The notes: generated by a model not told the origin, from the sequence alone. 64,000 nucleotides of DNA from Isoetes taiwanensis (GCA_021234155.1 JAJEKV010000097.1:2804477-2868476); one strand, 5' to 3'. Positions 1 through 11,200 are shown, counted from the first letter of the stretch. Made by a program: numbers and translations.

Positions 1-27
1 GTTCAACGGTTTGCACGGACGCGGTGT
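1..27 (-). other. ITS1, 5' end only
   Basis: This is the start of internal transcribed spacer 1, cut off by the window edge. It is read on the minus strand directly after the 18S 3' end, whose conserved terminus (GGAAGGATCATTG on the minus strand) abuts it. Too short for taxonomic use. Confidence 0.8.
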
Positions 28-51
28 CAATGATCCTTCCGCAGTTCACCC

Positions 52-98
<47 letters not shown>

Positions 99-161
99 AT
101 GAACTTCACACCGCCACCGCAGCCGAACCGCAAGCCGCCGAGGCAATCCCAACACTTCACC

Positions 162-205
<44 letters not shown>

Positions 206-207
206 GT

Positions 208-256
<49 letters not shown>

Positions 257-268
257 CTGAAGATCAAT

Positions 269-307
<39 letters not shown>

Positions 308-851
308 AGATTGCCCGAGCCTATCGCCCGTGGCATGCACTCGCTGAATCATCATCAGTAGCGCAAGGCGGCGCCCGTAACATCTAAGGGCATCACGCAC
401 TGTTATTGCCTCAAACTTCCATCCGCTAGACGCTAATAGTCCCTCTAAGAAGCTGGCCGCAAAGGAAGACCTTCAGCAGCTAGTTAGTTAGCAGGTCGAG
501 GTCTCGCTCGCTATCGGAATTAACTGCACAAATCACTCCACCAACTAAGAACGCCATGCACCACCACCCATAGAATCAAGAAAGAGCTCTCAACTGCCAA
601 TCCTTACTATGTCCGACCCGTAAGTTTCCCCCGTGTTGAGTCAAATTAAGCCGCTGTGCTCCACCCCCGGTGGTGCCCTTCCACAATTCCTTTAAGTTTC
701 AGCCTTGCACCATACCCCCGAACCCAAAAACTTTGATTTTCATGAGGTGCCGGGCGGAGTCATCGGGTAACATCCCCGCATCCCTAGTCGGCATCGCTTA
801 TGGTTGAGACTAGGACTCAGATCCGATCGCCTTCGAGCCCCCAACTTTCGC

Positions 852-891
<40 letters not shown>

Positions 892-1847
892 CAGTAGTTC
901 GCCTTTCATAAATCCAAGAATTTCACCTCGACAATGAAATACTTAATGCCCCTAACCGCCCCTATTAATCATTACTCCGTCCCAAGACCAACGGAAAAGG
1001 ACCGGGTCCTATCACGCTATTCCATGCTAACATATTCAGAGCATAGGCCCGCTTTGAGCACTCTAATTTTTCAAAGTAACAGCAGCCGCTGCTCGGGCCC
1101 CAGCCAATTAAGGCCGTGACAACGCCGCCAACTAGAAGGGTGAAATGCCCAAAGCACACCCCGAGGGGCGGACCGCGCATCCCACCCCGAGATCCAACTA
1201 CGAAGCTTTTTAACCGCAACAACTTAAATATACGCTATTGAGCTGGAATTTATGGGGCTGCCGGGCACCAGACTTGCCCTCCAATGGATCCTCGCTAAGG
1301 GATTTAGATTGTACTCATTCCATTACCAGACTTGTAGAAGCCCAAGATTGTTATTTATTGTTCACTCACTACCTCCCCGTGATCGGGATTGGGTAATTTG
1401 CGCTACCGCCGCCTTTCCTTGGATGTGGTGGTAGCCGCCTCGTGCTCCCTCTCCGAATCGAACCCTAATTCCCCGCCACCCGCCACCACCATGGTAGGCC
1501 ACTATCCTACCATCGAAAAGTTGATAGGGCAGAAATTTGAATGAAATATCGCCGGGCGCTTAAGGCCGCGGCGATTCGACTAGTTATCATGAGTCATCGT
1601 CAGGAGCGTGCAAGCCCAGATCGCCTTTTATCTCGATAAATGCATCCCTTCCATGGGTCGGGACTTGGTGCACGATAGCTCTAGAATTACTACGGTTATC
1701 CGAAAGTAGTAAGATACCATCAAATAAACTATAATCGATTTAATGAGCCATTCGCAGCTTCACACAAGACAAGGTAGCTTATACTTACACATGCATGGCT
1801 TAATCTTTGAGACAAGCATATGACTACCGGGCAGGATCAACCAGGTA
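28..1847 (-). rRNA. 18S ribosomal RNA (small subunit), with anomalous positions
   Basis: This is the small-subunit rRNA of the cytosolic ribosome, transcribed by RNA polymerase I as part of the 35S/45S precursor. The minus strand starts with the universal TACCTGGTTGATCCTGCC and ends with GGAAGGATCATTG. The decoding-region sequence (plus strand GACGGGCGGTGTGTAC near 184) and the CAATTCCTTTAAGTTTC element near 683 are intact. Its length of about 1,820 nt is slightly above the usual plant length of about 1,800. Many positions that are invariant in working ribosomes are altered by small indels or substitutions. The 530 loop (1241-1269) lacks the expected ATTACCGCGGC, the 5' terminus reads CCTGCCCGG where CCTGCCAG is expected, and bases are missing near 553, 683 and 708. 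It is therefore either a decayed rDNA copy or a noisy consensus of a normal one. The identity as 18S is certain. Confidence 0.97.
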
Positions 1848-3590
1848 GCTTCCATAAAGGGACAGCCATCCACCCACACCGGGTGGAGGGGCACAACGAG
1901 AGGGAACGATCAAGATCGACCGCCGCTCCCAAAGGGGCCGAAGCGGCAAGACGATGGAGGCATGGTCGCCCGGCACCAACACTTGAAGTGGGAGGTCGGC
2001 CGCCAGGCCAACAAAGAAAGAAAGACAGAGGAGAGAAGGACATGCACCGCACCAACCGAAAGTGTCCAAGAATGAAACCGAACCGCCACCAAAACGACGG
2101 AGGCCGTGGGAACACACATGATGAGGACTAGGTCGAGTTTAACATTGAACGCCTCGAACTTGTTGTGTGCATCCGAACTCCAAAGATGGTAGGTGGAAGA
2201 GGTTTCCGCCGCTCCCCGGCTACACAAAGAGGGTAAAAGCACATCTCCAACCATCCAAGGCCTATGCATTGGCGGGCGAGAGCAGGGCCACCAACCACAA
2301 CGAGCCCCGCAATCCGTAATCCAGGCCACAACCGCCATGAACGAGCCAAACGGGACCCAATGGGGCAACGGAAACAAGAGCAAGGCACCACCACAAAGAC
2401 AACCCAACCGGACGGGTCCGAGAGGGAGGGCACGATGGAGCCAAGCCCAAAACCAACATCACATTCCCAACAGGCCTTGGCAACCTTCCCACCAACCCGC
2501 TTCCGGGAGGCAGGTCGGACACCGAGGCCAATTTCCAACATTGAGGAACCAACACGCCAAAGCCAACCAAAGGCGACGGAAACAACGGAGGGCACCAAGC
2601 CGGTGTGGCACACAAACCCGAGGAACCGAATCCTTTGAACACGGGCGAAAGCACGACGCGAAGTCAGGGACCCGCATTGTAGCACGCAACAACAAGGTGA
2701 AATGCACTTCCCAACTTCCAACTCAATCTGAACACGCACAAATCCCCCAAGCCAAGGCGGGTCCAATAACGGGCCCGGACACGATTAGCCAAAACGACCA
2801 AGGGCAAGCAACCCATTCCATTCCAGCTCCAGCCCGCCTTACTTACATGCTTGGGAAGGAAAGCCACCAACCGGCTAGACCAACCCAACAAGCAACCGGC
2901 CCCGAGTAGTAGCCGCCGAAGTCGAAAGCAAGAGTGTTGGCCATGTTCACGGCTAAAAGTCTTGGTCGACGCCAAGGCCCCGCCGAGCCAAAACGAATGC
3001 CAAGGACCAACACCACCCGACAAGGACCACCCACCTTGCCCAAAACCGTTTCAGAAGTTCACCATGTCTCCTCCGACTGCGGAACGACTCCATGGCCAAG
3101 ACAAGGGGAAGCCGAAAGCAACCCGGTTGGGAAGCAAAACCACCAATTAGTGCAAATCGCGGATCACCGAGCCCGCCATCGGTAACCAGCCGCACCAGCC
3201 CTCGCCTAAGATCATCCGCCGGGCGATGGCGATCCTACCAAAAAGCCTTGAACCAACCGAGCCGGGCTACCAGCCATTTAGTTCAAACCAACAACCAGCC
3301 AAACCAGCCAGGCTAAGCCGCGCCGATGCCGCCGCACCAGCTATCCGCCGGGCTAACCGACAAGCCACCAGCCAAACGCGTTCCTCACACACGGCACACC
3401 ACCAACCAACCAACAATGCGAGCCAACGCACCGAGCCAACCAACCGCGTCAAGGAAGGAGCCAACCAGCCGGGCACAACCCAAGGAGGAACTTGAGTCGG
3501 GCCACCGAGATGACCAAGCCAAGATACCAGAGGTGACCAAACCGGTGGAGCCAGCCAAAACGACCAACGGAACCAACCGGTCGGGTGGGG
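1848..3590 (-). other. 5' external transcribed spacer / intergenic spacer, non-tandem part
   Basis: This GC-rich spacer lies immediately upstream of 18S in the rDNA transcription direction. It has no rRNA and no recognisable protein gene. Open frames on both strands reflect the high GC content and poor, repetitive codons. From about 3,230 it is dominated by degenerate AACCAACC/GGTTGGTT-like purine-pyrimidine runs that grade into the 198-bp repeats. In plant rDNA this position is the 5' ETS, so I infer that it is transcribed and removed from the precursor. No 5S rRNA gene was found here or elsewhere in the spacer. Confidence 0.75.
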
Positions 3591-4560
3591 AGCCGACTAA
3601 CCGGAGGGACCGAGGGAAGTAACCAACCAGTCATGACCAACCCAAGTTGGGATCTTAAGTGGGTTTTCTACTAAGTGCCCAGCCGAAACCAACCGGAGGT
3701 GACCAAAACCGAGGTGCCTTCATTGTGGAACCAACCGACTAGCCGACCAACCAGACCGACCAAGGGGACCAACCGGTCGGGTAGGGAGCCGACTAACTAA
3801 CCGGACCGACCGAGGGAAGTAACCGACCAGCCATGACCAACCCAAGTTGGGATCTTAAGTGGGTTTTCTACTAAGTGCCCAGCCGAAACCAACCGGAGGT
3901 GACCAAAACCGAGGTGCCTTCATTGTGGAACAAACCGACTAGCCGACCAACCAGATCGACCAACGGAACCAACCGGTCGGGTGGGGAGCCGACTAACGGA
4001 GGGACCGAGGGAAGTAACCTACCAGTCATGACCAACCCAAGTTGGGATCTTAAGTGGGTTTTCTACTAAGTGCCCAGCCCAAAACCAACCGGAGGTGACC
4101 AAAACCGAGGTGCCTTCATTGTGGAACCAACCGACTAGCCGACCAACCAGACCGACCAACGGAACCAACCGGTCGGTTAGGGAGCCGACTAACCGGAGGG
4201 ACCGAGGGAAGTAACCGACCGGGCCATGACCAACCCAAGTTGGGATCTTAAGTGGGTTTTCTACTAAGTGCCCAGCCGAAACCAACCGGAGGTGACCAAA
4301 ACCGAGGGGTGCCTTCATTGTGGAACCAACCGACTAGCCAACCAAACCAAACCCCACCAACGGAACCAACCGGTCGGTTAGGGGAGTCGACTAACCGGAC
4401 CGACCGAGGAAAGGAACCGACCAGCCATGACCAACCCAAGTTGGGATCTTAAGTGGGTTTTCTACTAAGTGCCCAGCCAAAACCAACCGAGGTGACCAAA
4501 ACGGAGGAGCCTTCATGGTGGAACAAACCGACTAGCCGACCAACCAAACCGACCAACGGA
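3590..4560. repeat. rDNA spacer tandem repeat I (about 198 bp, five copies)
   Basis: A unit of about 198 bp recurs in direct orientation. The landmark CCAACCCAAGTTGGGATCTT occurs near 3,636, 3,836, 4,030, 4,229 and 4,430, each followed by AAGTGGGTTTTCTACTAAGTG and a CCAACCG-rich stretch. The last unit is truncated. CCCAAGTTGGG inside the landmark is an 11-base palindrome (odd centre). The block is closest to the 18S gene, so it probably lies within the 5' ETS. Units differ by small indels. Confidence 0.9.
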
Positions 4561-4955
4561 ACCAACCAGCCGGGCAGCAAGGATCCAAGAGCTGAAAGGG
4601 GGGCGATTGGCTTTTGCGCGCTTTTGGAGTAGCCAAACGATCCAGAGAGTACTAAGGTGCACAAAGGCTAGAGCAACCCCGCGGGGGGTAGCCAAAACCG
4701 AAAGTGAGCAAACCGCCCAAGTCTAACCGCTGTACTAAGTCGCCCAAGACCAAGTGCAAACTGCCCCTTCCACTATCCCCGTGGTTTGTGAATGCCCCCA
4801 CACTTTTATGTCAAAAATAGGGGCCCCCCGCCCATAAAGGAGGCTCTGAGCCGCCGCTGAACGACGGCATGGATAGGAAGGGGCGCAAGGAAGCTTATAG
4901 GTGGCAGCCTCCCCGCCAATCGGAGCATTCCACGCGGCGCCAAATAGGCGCCTAT
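4561..4955 (-). promoter_or_regulatory. inter-repeat segment with candidate Pol I promoter
   Basis: This segment between two repeat families contains the only clear AT-rich island of the GC-rich spacer, at about 4,795-4,820. On the minus strand it reads CTATTTTTGACATAAAAG followed by a G run. Plant Pol I start sites are usually an AT-rich TATA-like core followed by a run of G, so this is a candidate start for a 5' ETS of about 2.95 kb. The match to the usual plant core is loose and there is no transcript evidence. A spacer promoter or a chance AT island are alternatives. Confidence 0.3.
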
Positions 4956-4959
4956 TGTC

Positions 4960-6110
4960 AGCACCCCGTTATCAGCCAGGGCGCCGCCGCCAAGGCGGGG
5001 GCGGACCCCCAGACGACGCACGCCGGCCCGGGGCTTTAGACGGGGAGTGCCGCCGATGCGGCGCCAAGTCGCCGTGGGGACGTGGCAGGCCGCCCCGACA
5101 CGCCACGCAGGGCCTCTGCTGACGCCGCCAGGTCCCCCCGTTATCAGCCATAGCCCCCGTTATCAGCCATGGCGGGCGCGACGGGCCTAGAGCCGCCCGG
5201 GCCATCCTACGAGGCAAACGCTGGACCGGGCGAGGGGCGCGCATTGCTGACGTGGAAACCATCTCGCACGCCATCCAAGACCCGCGGATGACGGTCAGGC
5301 CCCCGTTATCAGCCAAAACCCCGTTATCGCCGAGGCCGAGGCATGCGCGACCCGGACGGCCTAGAGCCGCCGGCGGCATTATCAGCCAAGGACGCTGGCA
5401 AGGGCTTAGAACCTGGCGGCTGGCAGGGCAGGGCGCATTGCTGACGTGGAAACCATCTCGGCACGCCGTCCAAGGTGCGTGCTGACGTGTCAGACCCCCG
5501 TTATCAGCCAAGTACCCCCGTTATCAGCCGAGGCGCGGCGCTGACGGGTTTTAGAGCCTCGGCGGCGGTCCGGGCGCGGGCAAGGGCGCATTGCTGACGT
5601 GGAAACCATCTCGGCACGCCGTCCAAGGCCCGTGCTGACGTGTCAGCCCCCCGTTATCAGCCAAGTACCCCCGTTATCAGCCGAGGCGTGCGCGACGGGC
5701 CTAGAGCCGCCCCGGGCGGTCCGGCGGGGGCAAGGGCGCATTGCTGACGTGGAAACCATCTCGGCACGCTGTCCAAGGCCCGTGCTGACGTGTCAGTCCC
5801 CCGTTATCAGCCAAGTACCCCCGTTATCAGCCGGGGCGCGCTGACGGGCTTATACGCTTTCGGCGGTCCGGCGGGGGCAAGGGCGCATTGCTGACGTGGA
5901 AACCAGCTTGGCACGCCGTCCAAGACCCGTGATGACGTGTCAGTCCCCCGTTATCAGCCAAGTACCCCCGTTATCAGCCGAGGCGTGCGCGACGGGCCTA
6001 GAGCCGCCCCGGGCGGTCCGGCGCGGGCAAGGGCGCATTGCTGACGTGGAAACCATGTCGGCACGCTGTCCAAGACCCGTGCTGATGTGTCGGGCACCCA
6101 TTATCATCCG
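4960..6110. repeat. rDNA spacer tandem repeat II (about 150 bp) with paired CCCCGTTATCAGCC motif
   Basis: A unit of about 150 bp recurs; its landmark GGGCGCATTGCTGACGTGG lies near 5,437, 5,585, 5,736, 5,881 and 6,031, with degenerate units back to about 4,960. Each good unit carries two CCCCGTTATCAGCC boxes about 19 bases apart, plus TGACGTGG and TGACGTGTCAG elements. The block lies upstream of the candidate start site, where Pol I spacer enhancers are found in other eukaryotes. That role is inference. Confidence 0.9.
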
Positions 6111-6119
6111 TGGCACGGG

Positions 6120-7560
6120 AGGAGGCCGCCAACTTAGGCTTTAGGCGGCAATGTTGGCTCCGGGCGGTCATATGCCGCAAAAGCGGAGCCGGGGCGGAAA
6201 AAATGCGGGGAGCCTAGACAAAAACCAGACAAGCAATGTCCTCCAAGGTCAGAAGTCATCCGGAAGGTCGCCCGCTATCAGCCTCAAAGACGAAGAAGAG
6301 GCAAGAAAGACCGCCGCGATCCACCATGTGCCGCCCGCGCCTTGCTTGGTCGGGCGGCGGGTCCGTCGCGGAATTGCGCGGTTGCCGACACGCCAACCAT
6401 CTCCCCTTGTCGTAAAGGTCACTGCTGATGTGGCAGGCCGCCTCGTTATCGGCCGTGGCACGAGATGAGACCGCCAAGTCGGGCTTGAGGCGTCAACGAT
6501 GGCTCTCGGGCGGTCATGAGCCACAAACACGGATTCGCGGGCATATGCGGGGATATGACATGGAAACCATATCGAATGCCATCCGTAACCCGTAGTGACG
6601 GAAGGCCGCCTCGCTATCAGCCAAGGCGCAAGAAGAGGCATTAAAGGCCGCCGCGATCCACCAAGTAGTGCCGCCCATGCGCCCCGCCGAGGTCGGCGCG
6701 GTCCGGGCGCTGCGGAAATGGCGCTGTCGACGTGGTAACCATCTCTCCTTGTTGTAAAGGCCCGCGTCGATGGTGGCAGGTCGCCCTTTATCAGCCGCGG
6801 GCGAAGAGGTGGCCGCCAACTCGGGCTTGAGGCGGCAACCGGGTTCGGGCGGCCGCCCACCGCAAACGATATCCGGGCGGGGGCAAATGCGGGATATGGC
6901 ATGGAAGCCATATCCTAATGTCCTCCAAGACGGTGGTGATGTGGCAGGCCCCCCGTGATCAGCCACAATGCGAGAAGGTGCAGAAAAAGGCCGCCGCGAT
7001 CTACCAAGTGTCGCCTCAGGCGGTCCCGCTTGGCCGAGCGCGGTTCGGGCGCTGCGTGAAAGGGGCGTGTTGTTATGGCGTGGTAACCATCTTCCCATGT
7101 CTTGGAAGACTCATGCTGATGTGTCAGGCCGCCCGTGAATCGACGGGAAGAAGAGGAGGCCGCCAACTCGGGCTTGAGGCGGCAACGGTGGCTACGGGCG
7201 GTCATGCACCGTAGACGCGGATCTTGCGCGGGCAAATGCGGGATATGACAAGGAAACCATATCGGAATGTCTCCAAGATACGTAGTGATGTGGCAGGCCG
7301 CCGGCCCATCAGCCAGAAGCGCGAAAAGACGCCGTAAAGGCCGCCGCGATCTACCAAGCGCCGCCCGCGGCGGCTTGGCGCGGGCCGGCGCGGGTCCGAC
7401 GACGCGTGAAAGGGGCGGTCGCCGACGTTGTAACCATCTCCCCATGTCATCCAACACCCGCGCTAATGTGGTAGGCGCCCCGCTCTCGACTTGGCACGGG
7501 GAGAGGCCGCCAACTCGGGCTTGAGGCGGCAAAGGTGGCTACGGGCGGTCATAGCGCCAT
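6120..7560. repeat. rDNA spacer tandem repeat III (about 340 bp, four copies)
   Basis: The unit is about 340-350 bp. One landmark, GCCGCCGCGATC followed by ACCA, lies near 6,312, 6,646, 6,988 and 7,338. A second, CCGCCAACTCGGGCTTGAGG, lies near 6,470, 6,811, 7,161 and 7,509, with a more diverged copy near 6,127. Copies share GTGGCAGGCCGCC and GATATGACATGGAAACC segments that also echo repeat II, so families II and III probably share ancestry. No gene is seen. Confidence 0.88.
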
Positions 7561-7739
7561 GAACGAGGACCAGGTGGGGGCAAATGCGAGGAGACCACAT
7601 GGAAACCGGGTCGGCACGTGACCAAAGACTGTGCAAACATGTCAGGCCACCCGTCATTGGCCGGGGTACAGGAGGAGGCGCCGAGGCGGGATTGGTGCGG
7701 CAACCGCGGACTCGGGCCCAAGGAGGACAATCCAAAACG

Positions 7740-9010
7740 ACCAGCCAAAGAGAATGCAACCGGGATGCCACCAACTTGGGCGGGGAGCCAACTAACCGAG
7801 ATGGAAGCCGCCAAGTCAGTGGGGGGAGCTAATAACAACGGCGATCCCGTGACACCACCGAAGTCCAAGCAAGGCAACCACCACCAAGTCCGTGTGGGAG
7901 GCAACGACGGCGAGCCAAACACACCACAAGTTGGGTGGGGGGCGATCCACGACACCACCAGTTCGGGTGGGTAGCCATGTCATAGAGCCAAGCACCACCA
8001 CCACACCACCGGCCGGTTGGGTAGCCGACTAGCGGAGCCAAAGGTCACCAAGTCGGTTGAGAGACCAAGGAGGACGATCCAAGTAGGGTGGGCAGCCAAC
8101 CAAGCCGAAACGGGTAACCGAAGCGGAGCCAAACACCACCGCCACCAAGTCGGGTGGGCAGCCAACTAACACCAACCAAACACCACCCGGGTGGGCAGCA
8201 CACCACCCACCAACCGGTTGGGTAGCCACCATTATCGGAGCCAAACTCCACCAAGTCGGTTGAGAGACCAAGGAGGACGATCCAAGTCGGGTGGGCAGCC
8301 AACTAACCCAACCAAACACCACCGAGTCGGGTGGGCAGCCAAACACCACCAAGTCGTGTGGGCAGCCAACCACCACCAAGTCAAATGGGGAGCCAAACTA
8401 ACCGACAGAGCCACCAAGTCGAAAGTGGGCAGCCAACTAGTCGAACCAAACACCACCGAAGCCGGGTGGGCAGCCAACCACCACCACCAAGTCGAGTGGG
8501 GAGCCAAACACCACCAACTCGGGTGGGTAGAACTGATCGATCCGACCACACGACACGACCAAGTCGGGTGGGCAGCCAACTAACCGAACCAAACACCACC
8601 CCGACGCGTGGGCAGCCAACCACCCAGCCAAACACCACCAAGTCGTGTGGGTAGCCAAGCTGATCGATTAGACCACACGACACGACCAAGTCGGGTGAGG
8701 AGACAACAACGGCGATCCAAGTCCTCGCCAAGTCGGATGGGTAGCCGACATAGCCATCAAGTCGAGTGGGCAGCCAGTCGGGTGGGCAGCCAACCACCAC
8801 CAAGTCGTGCGGGGGGCCAAACACCACCAAGTCGGTTGGGTAGCCAAACTAACCGACAGAGCCACCAAGTCGGGTGGGCAGCCAACTAACCGAACCAAAC
8901 ACCACCGAGTCGAGTGGGGAGCCAAACACAACCAAGTCGGGTGGGAAGCCAACAACGGCGGGCCAAAGACCCGACCAAGTTGGATGGGTAGCCAAACACC
9001 CCTAGTAATC
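7740..9010. repeat. rDNA spacer short tandem repeat IV (about 20-40 bp)
   Basis: This is a dense array of short units built on CACCACCAAGTCGGGTGGGCAGCCAAC, repeated dozens of times with variable spacing; 'CCAAGTCG' and 'GGGTGGGCAGCCAA' recur throughout. Units are irregular and carry many small changes. Open frames here are artefacts of the period and are not listed. The array ends sharply near 9,010, which is the edge of rDNA-like sequence. Confidence 0.88.
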
Positions 9011-10240
9011 AGATTCAACCGGATGTAAATATATATGAAACCAAAAGTGGAACTTGCAAGGAAGGAAACCAAGAAACCATATTGATTTAATTTGTAATAA
9101 ATGCAACAAATATGCAGATCCATTAGAAGCAACTTTGACAAAATATTGCTGACCTGTGTTGTATGAGGCAAACATTTAGCTTAAGGTGAGTTCTAGAAGA
9201 AAGATTTGAAAGGAAAGCTACAATAAAACCAAAACTTGTTGATGTGAAATTATTTTGCGGTCTCCTTATGATAGTCCTTTATAGGAGCTTGAAACAAATA
9301 CAAATTGGGTTAGAAACCCTGCAACCTCTGGAATTTTAAACAAATCTAAGGTAGAGAAAATAAAGGAAAAAACCTAACAAGCAAAGCAAGCAAAGGGAAA
9401 AACCTAACGATTTACCTCCCGAAGCAGAAATACCTCCTTGTAGAATCGATTATATTCGGAGCCAGCAGAAACAACAAACTATTTTGTCAAGAATAAGAAA
9501 GAGCGGCCGAGTGCCGAGTCTCTTCTGCCATAGAGTTTATTTCTGCGCCGGATTTGGGGGGAGATTCGGTTATATTACACGTGGCCTACAAATTCTGGTA
9601 AGGTTCCCACCCATTCCATTTATTTGAACTAAATTTAAGGGTTTGTAATGCGTATCAATGGTCTTAAATTGAAACGCATTTCAAGTATATTTTGTAATGC
9701 ATTTCAAATTGCCACTTAGTGACGCATTTCAAAAGCCTACTTTTATATTTTGTAATGCATTTCAAACACATAAGCGTTACAAATTACAATTGCGTTACAA
9801 TAGGGGCGTTACAGACCCCCTATAAGCACAATTTCATTATAATGGGAAAATTTTTAGTAAACTGGAATTTTTTTATTATGGGGGTTGTATAGACCTTATG
9901 CGTGGGTTGTATACCGTACGATTACTGTATCATAGACCTTATGCGGGGTTGTATACACGTGTAATAGAGACCTTATGGGGGTTGTATACGCGTCGCGAGA
10001 GCTTCGTTTATCATACATACATGAATATTTAGAGAATATAATAACACGGTATCATATACCAACTTCCAAACACAATAGAGACCTAAGTATGAACTATGTA
10101 TGTCCCTAGTAACCTTCCCCGTGTTCCTAACCCCTTCCCTTCCCCTTCCCTTTCCCTTGGCTGCGAGGTCTAACACCATCACGGGTTAGGAGTCAAGAGC
10201 TCACGCTCCTCCCAACTTTGATTCTTCCCACCATATGGGG
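9011..10240. repeat. AT-rich spacer with two short repeat clusters
   Basis: This is the first non-ribosomal sequence. At 9,640-9,800 a TTGTAATGCATTTCAAA motif recurs with variants (GACGCATTTCAAAAG, AAGCGTTACAAATTAC). At 9,880-9,995 AGACCTTATG alternates with GGGTTGTATA three to four times. Such subterminal clusters are typical of DNA-transposon ends, but I see no matching termini or target duplication. No coding region was recognised in the rest. Confidence 0.5.
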
Positions 10241-10243
10241 TAC

Positions 10244-10798
10244 CTAGTCATTAGAAAAAGTAATTCCACGGGATGATACTTTCGGGAAGAAGAGCGGACC
10301 CAACTCCACAAAACCGTTGTACTCGTTTGTAGTACACCCTAATAAGGCCATACATCTGTCCCGGTTAATTTCATGAATGAACTCGATATGTATGCATCCA
10401 GGAAAGTGTGCTAAATATCCGTACGAAGAAGAGGCCTCAATTCTTTGTAGCATCTCGTCCCGGATAAGGAGGGGTTCAAGAAGTCCCCTCATTGCAAGTC
10501 TCCTATAACATTGGATGGATTAATTTCCATCGGTGGCTCATGACCACAATCAAATCGCGCTCGAATGAAGTTGATCAACTCCATTGTAAGCTCCTTGGTG
10601 GGACCGTGGCGCAACCTCCCTCCAGAAAATGGTCCCATAGCTCATCCATTCCGGGCCGCATTGCATGAATGCAGGGCATGCTTGCAGGCCTTCTGGAGTA
10701 GCCCAGGGAGGATTGGGTCCAATCATTTGCAAAAGCAAGCAAGGATCACCGACGGAGCAAGGAACACGGAGCAGAGCAAGTAGCAAGTTCAAGAGCAA
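10244..10798 (-). CDS. unidentified minus-strand coding-like region
   Basis: Two open stretches lie in the same minus-strand frame: 10,798-10,550, and 10,492-10,244 (82 codons, starting MRGLLEPLLIRDEM). They are separated by a few stop codons within about 60 bases. A neighbouring frame at 10,600-10,500 is also open and protein-like (TKELTMELINFIRARFDCGH). The composition is balanced and not obviously random. I recognise no domain. It may be an exon pair, or a decayed gene or transposon with frameshifts. No start context or promoter could be identified. Confidence 0.25.
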
Positions 10799-11040
10799 GC
10801 AAGAAGATCAAGTAGCAAGGAGCACGGGAACAAGATCAAGTAGCAAGGAGCACGGGAATGAAGTAGCAAGGAACAAGGATCAAGATCAAGTAGCAAGAAG
10901 CAATGAACAAGGAAGATCAAGTAGCAAGAAGATCAAGGAACAAGGAAGATCAAGTAGCAAGAAGATCAAGGAACAAGGAAGATGAAGGAGCAAGATTCTT
11001 AAGCAAGGATCAAGATCAAGTAGCAAGGTGAAAAGTGAGG
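10745..11040. repeat. irregular GATCAAGTAGCAAG repeat tract
   Basis: The phrase GATCAAGTAGCAAG recurs about eight times, interspersed with GAACAAGGAA and GAGCACGGGAA. A 33-base block (AAGATCAAGTAGCAAG plus AAGATCAAGGAACAAGG) is repeated back to back around 10,913-10,980. The plus strand is an open Ser/Lys/Gln/Glu-rich frame, but this is explained by the repeat and I do not call a gene. Confidence 0.8.
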
Positions 11041-11077
11041 AGTGAAAACAAGGTAAAAGAATTTATAGCTACGAATC

Positions 11078-11200
11078 CAATAATGTTGAAGTATAATACC
11101 AATAATGTTGAAGTATAATACCAATAATGCTGACGTATAATACCAATAATGCTCACGTATAATACCAATAATGCTGAAGTATTATACCAATAATTCTACA
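11078..11200. repeat. 22-bp tandem repeat (about five copies)
   Basis: The unit CCAATAATGTTGAAGTATAATA repeats head to tail, with substitutions GCTGACG, GCTCACG and GCTGAAG in successive copies. It is AT-rich with no gene. The pattern is an ordinary minisatellite. Confidence 0.88.

Noticed and set aside
7740-9010. CRISPR-like array of short repeats
   Set aside because: Units are irregular with no unique spacers of constant length, and the context is a plant rDNA spacer.
1848-9010. A 5S rRNA gene linked within the spacer, as in some early land plants
   Set aside because: The conserved 5S sequence was searched for by eye on both strands and not seen.
1820-9030. Many long open frames on both strands across the rDNA spacer
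   Set aside because: They follow repeat periodicity and high GC, share no family motifs, and overlap one another on both strands.
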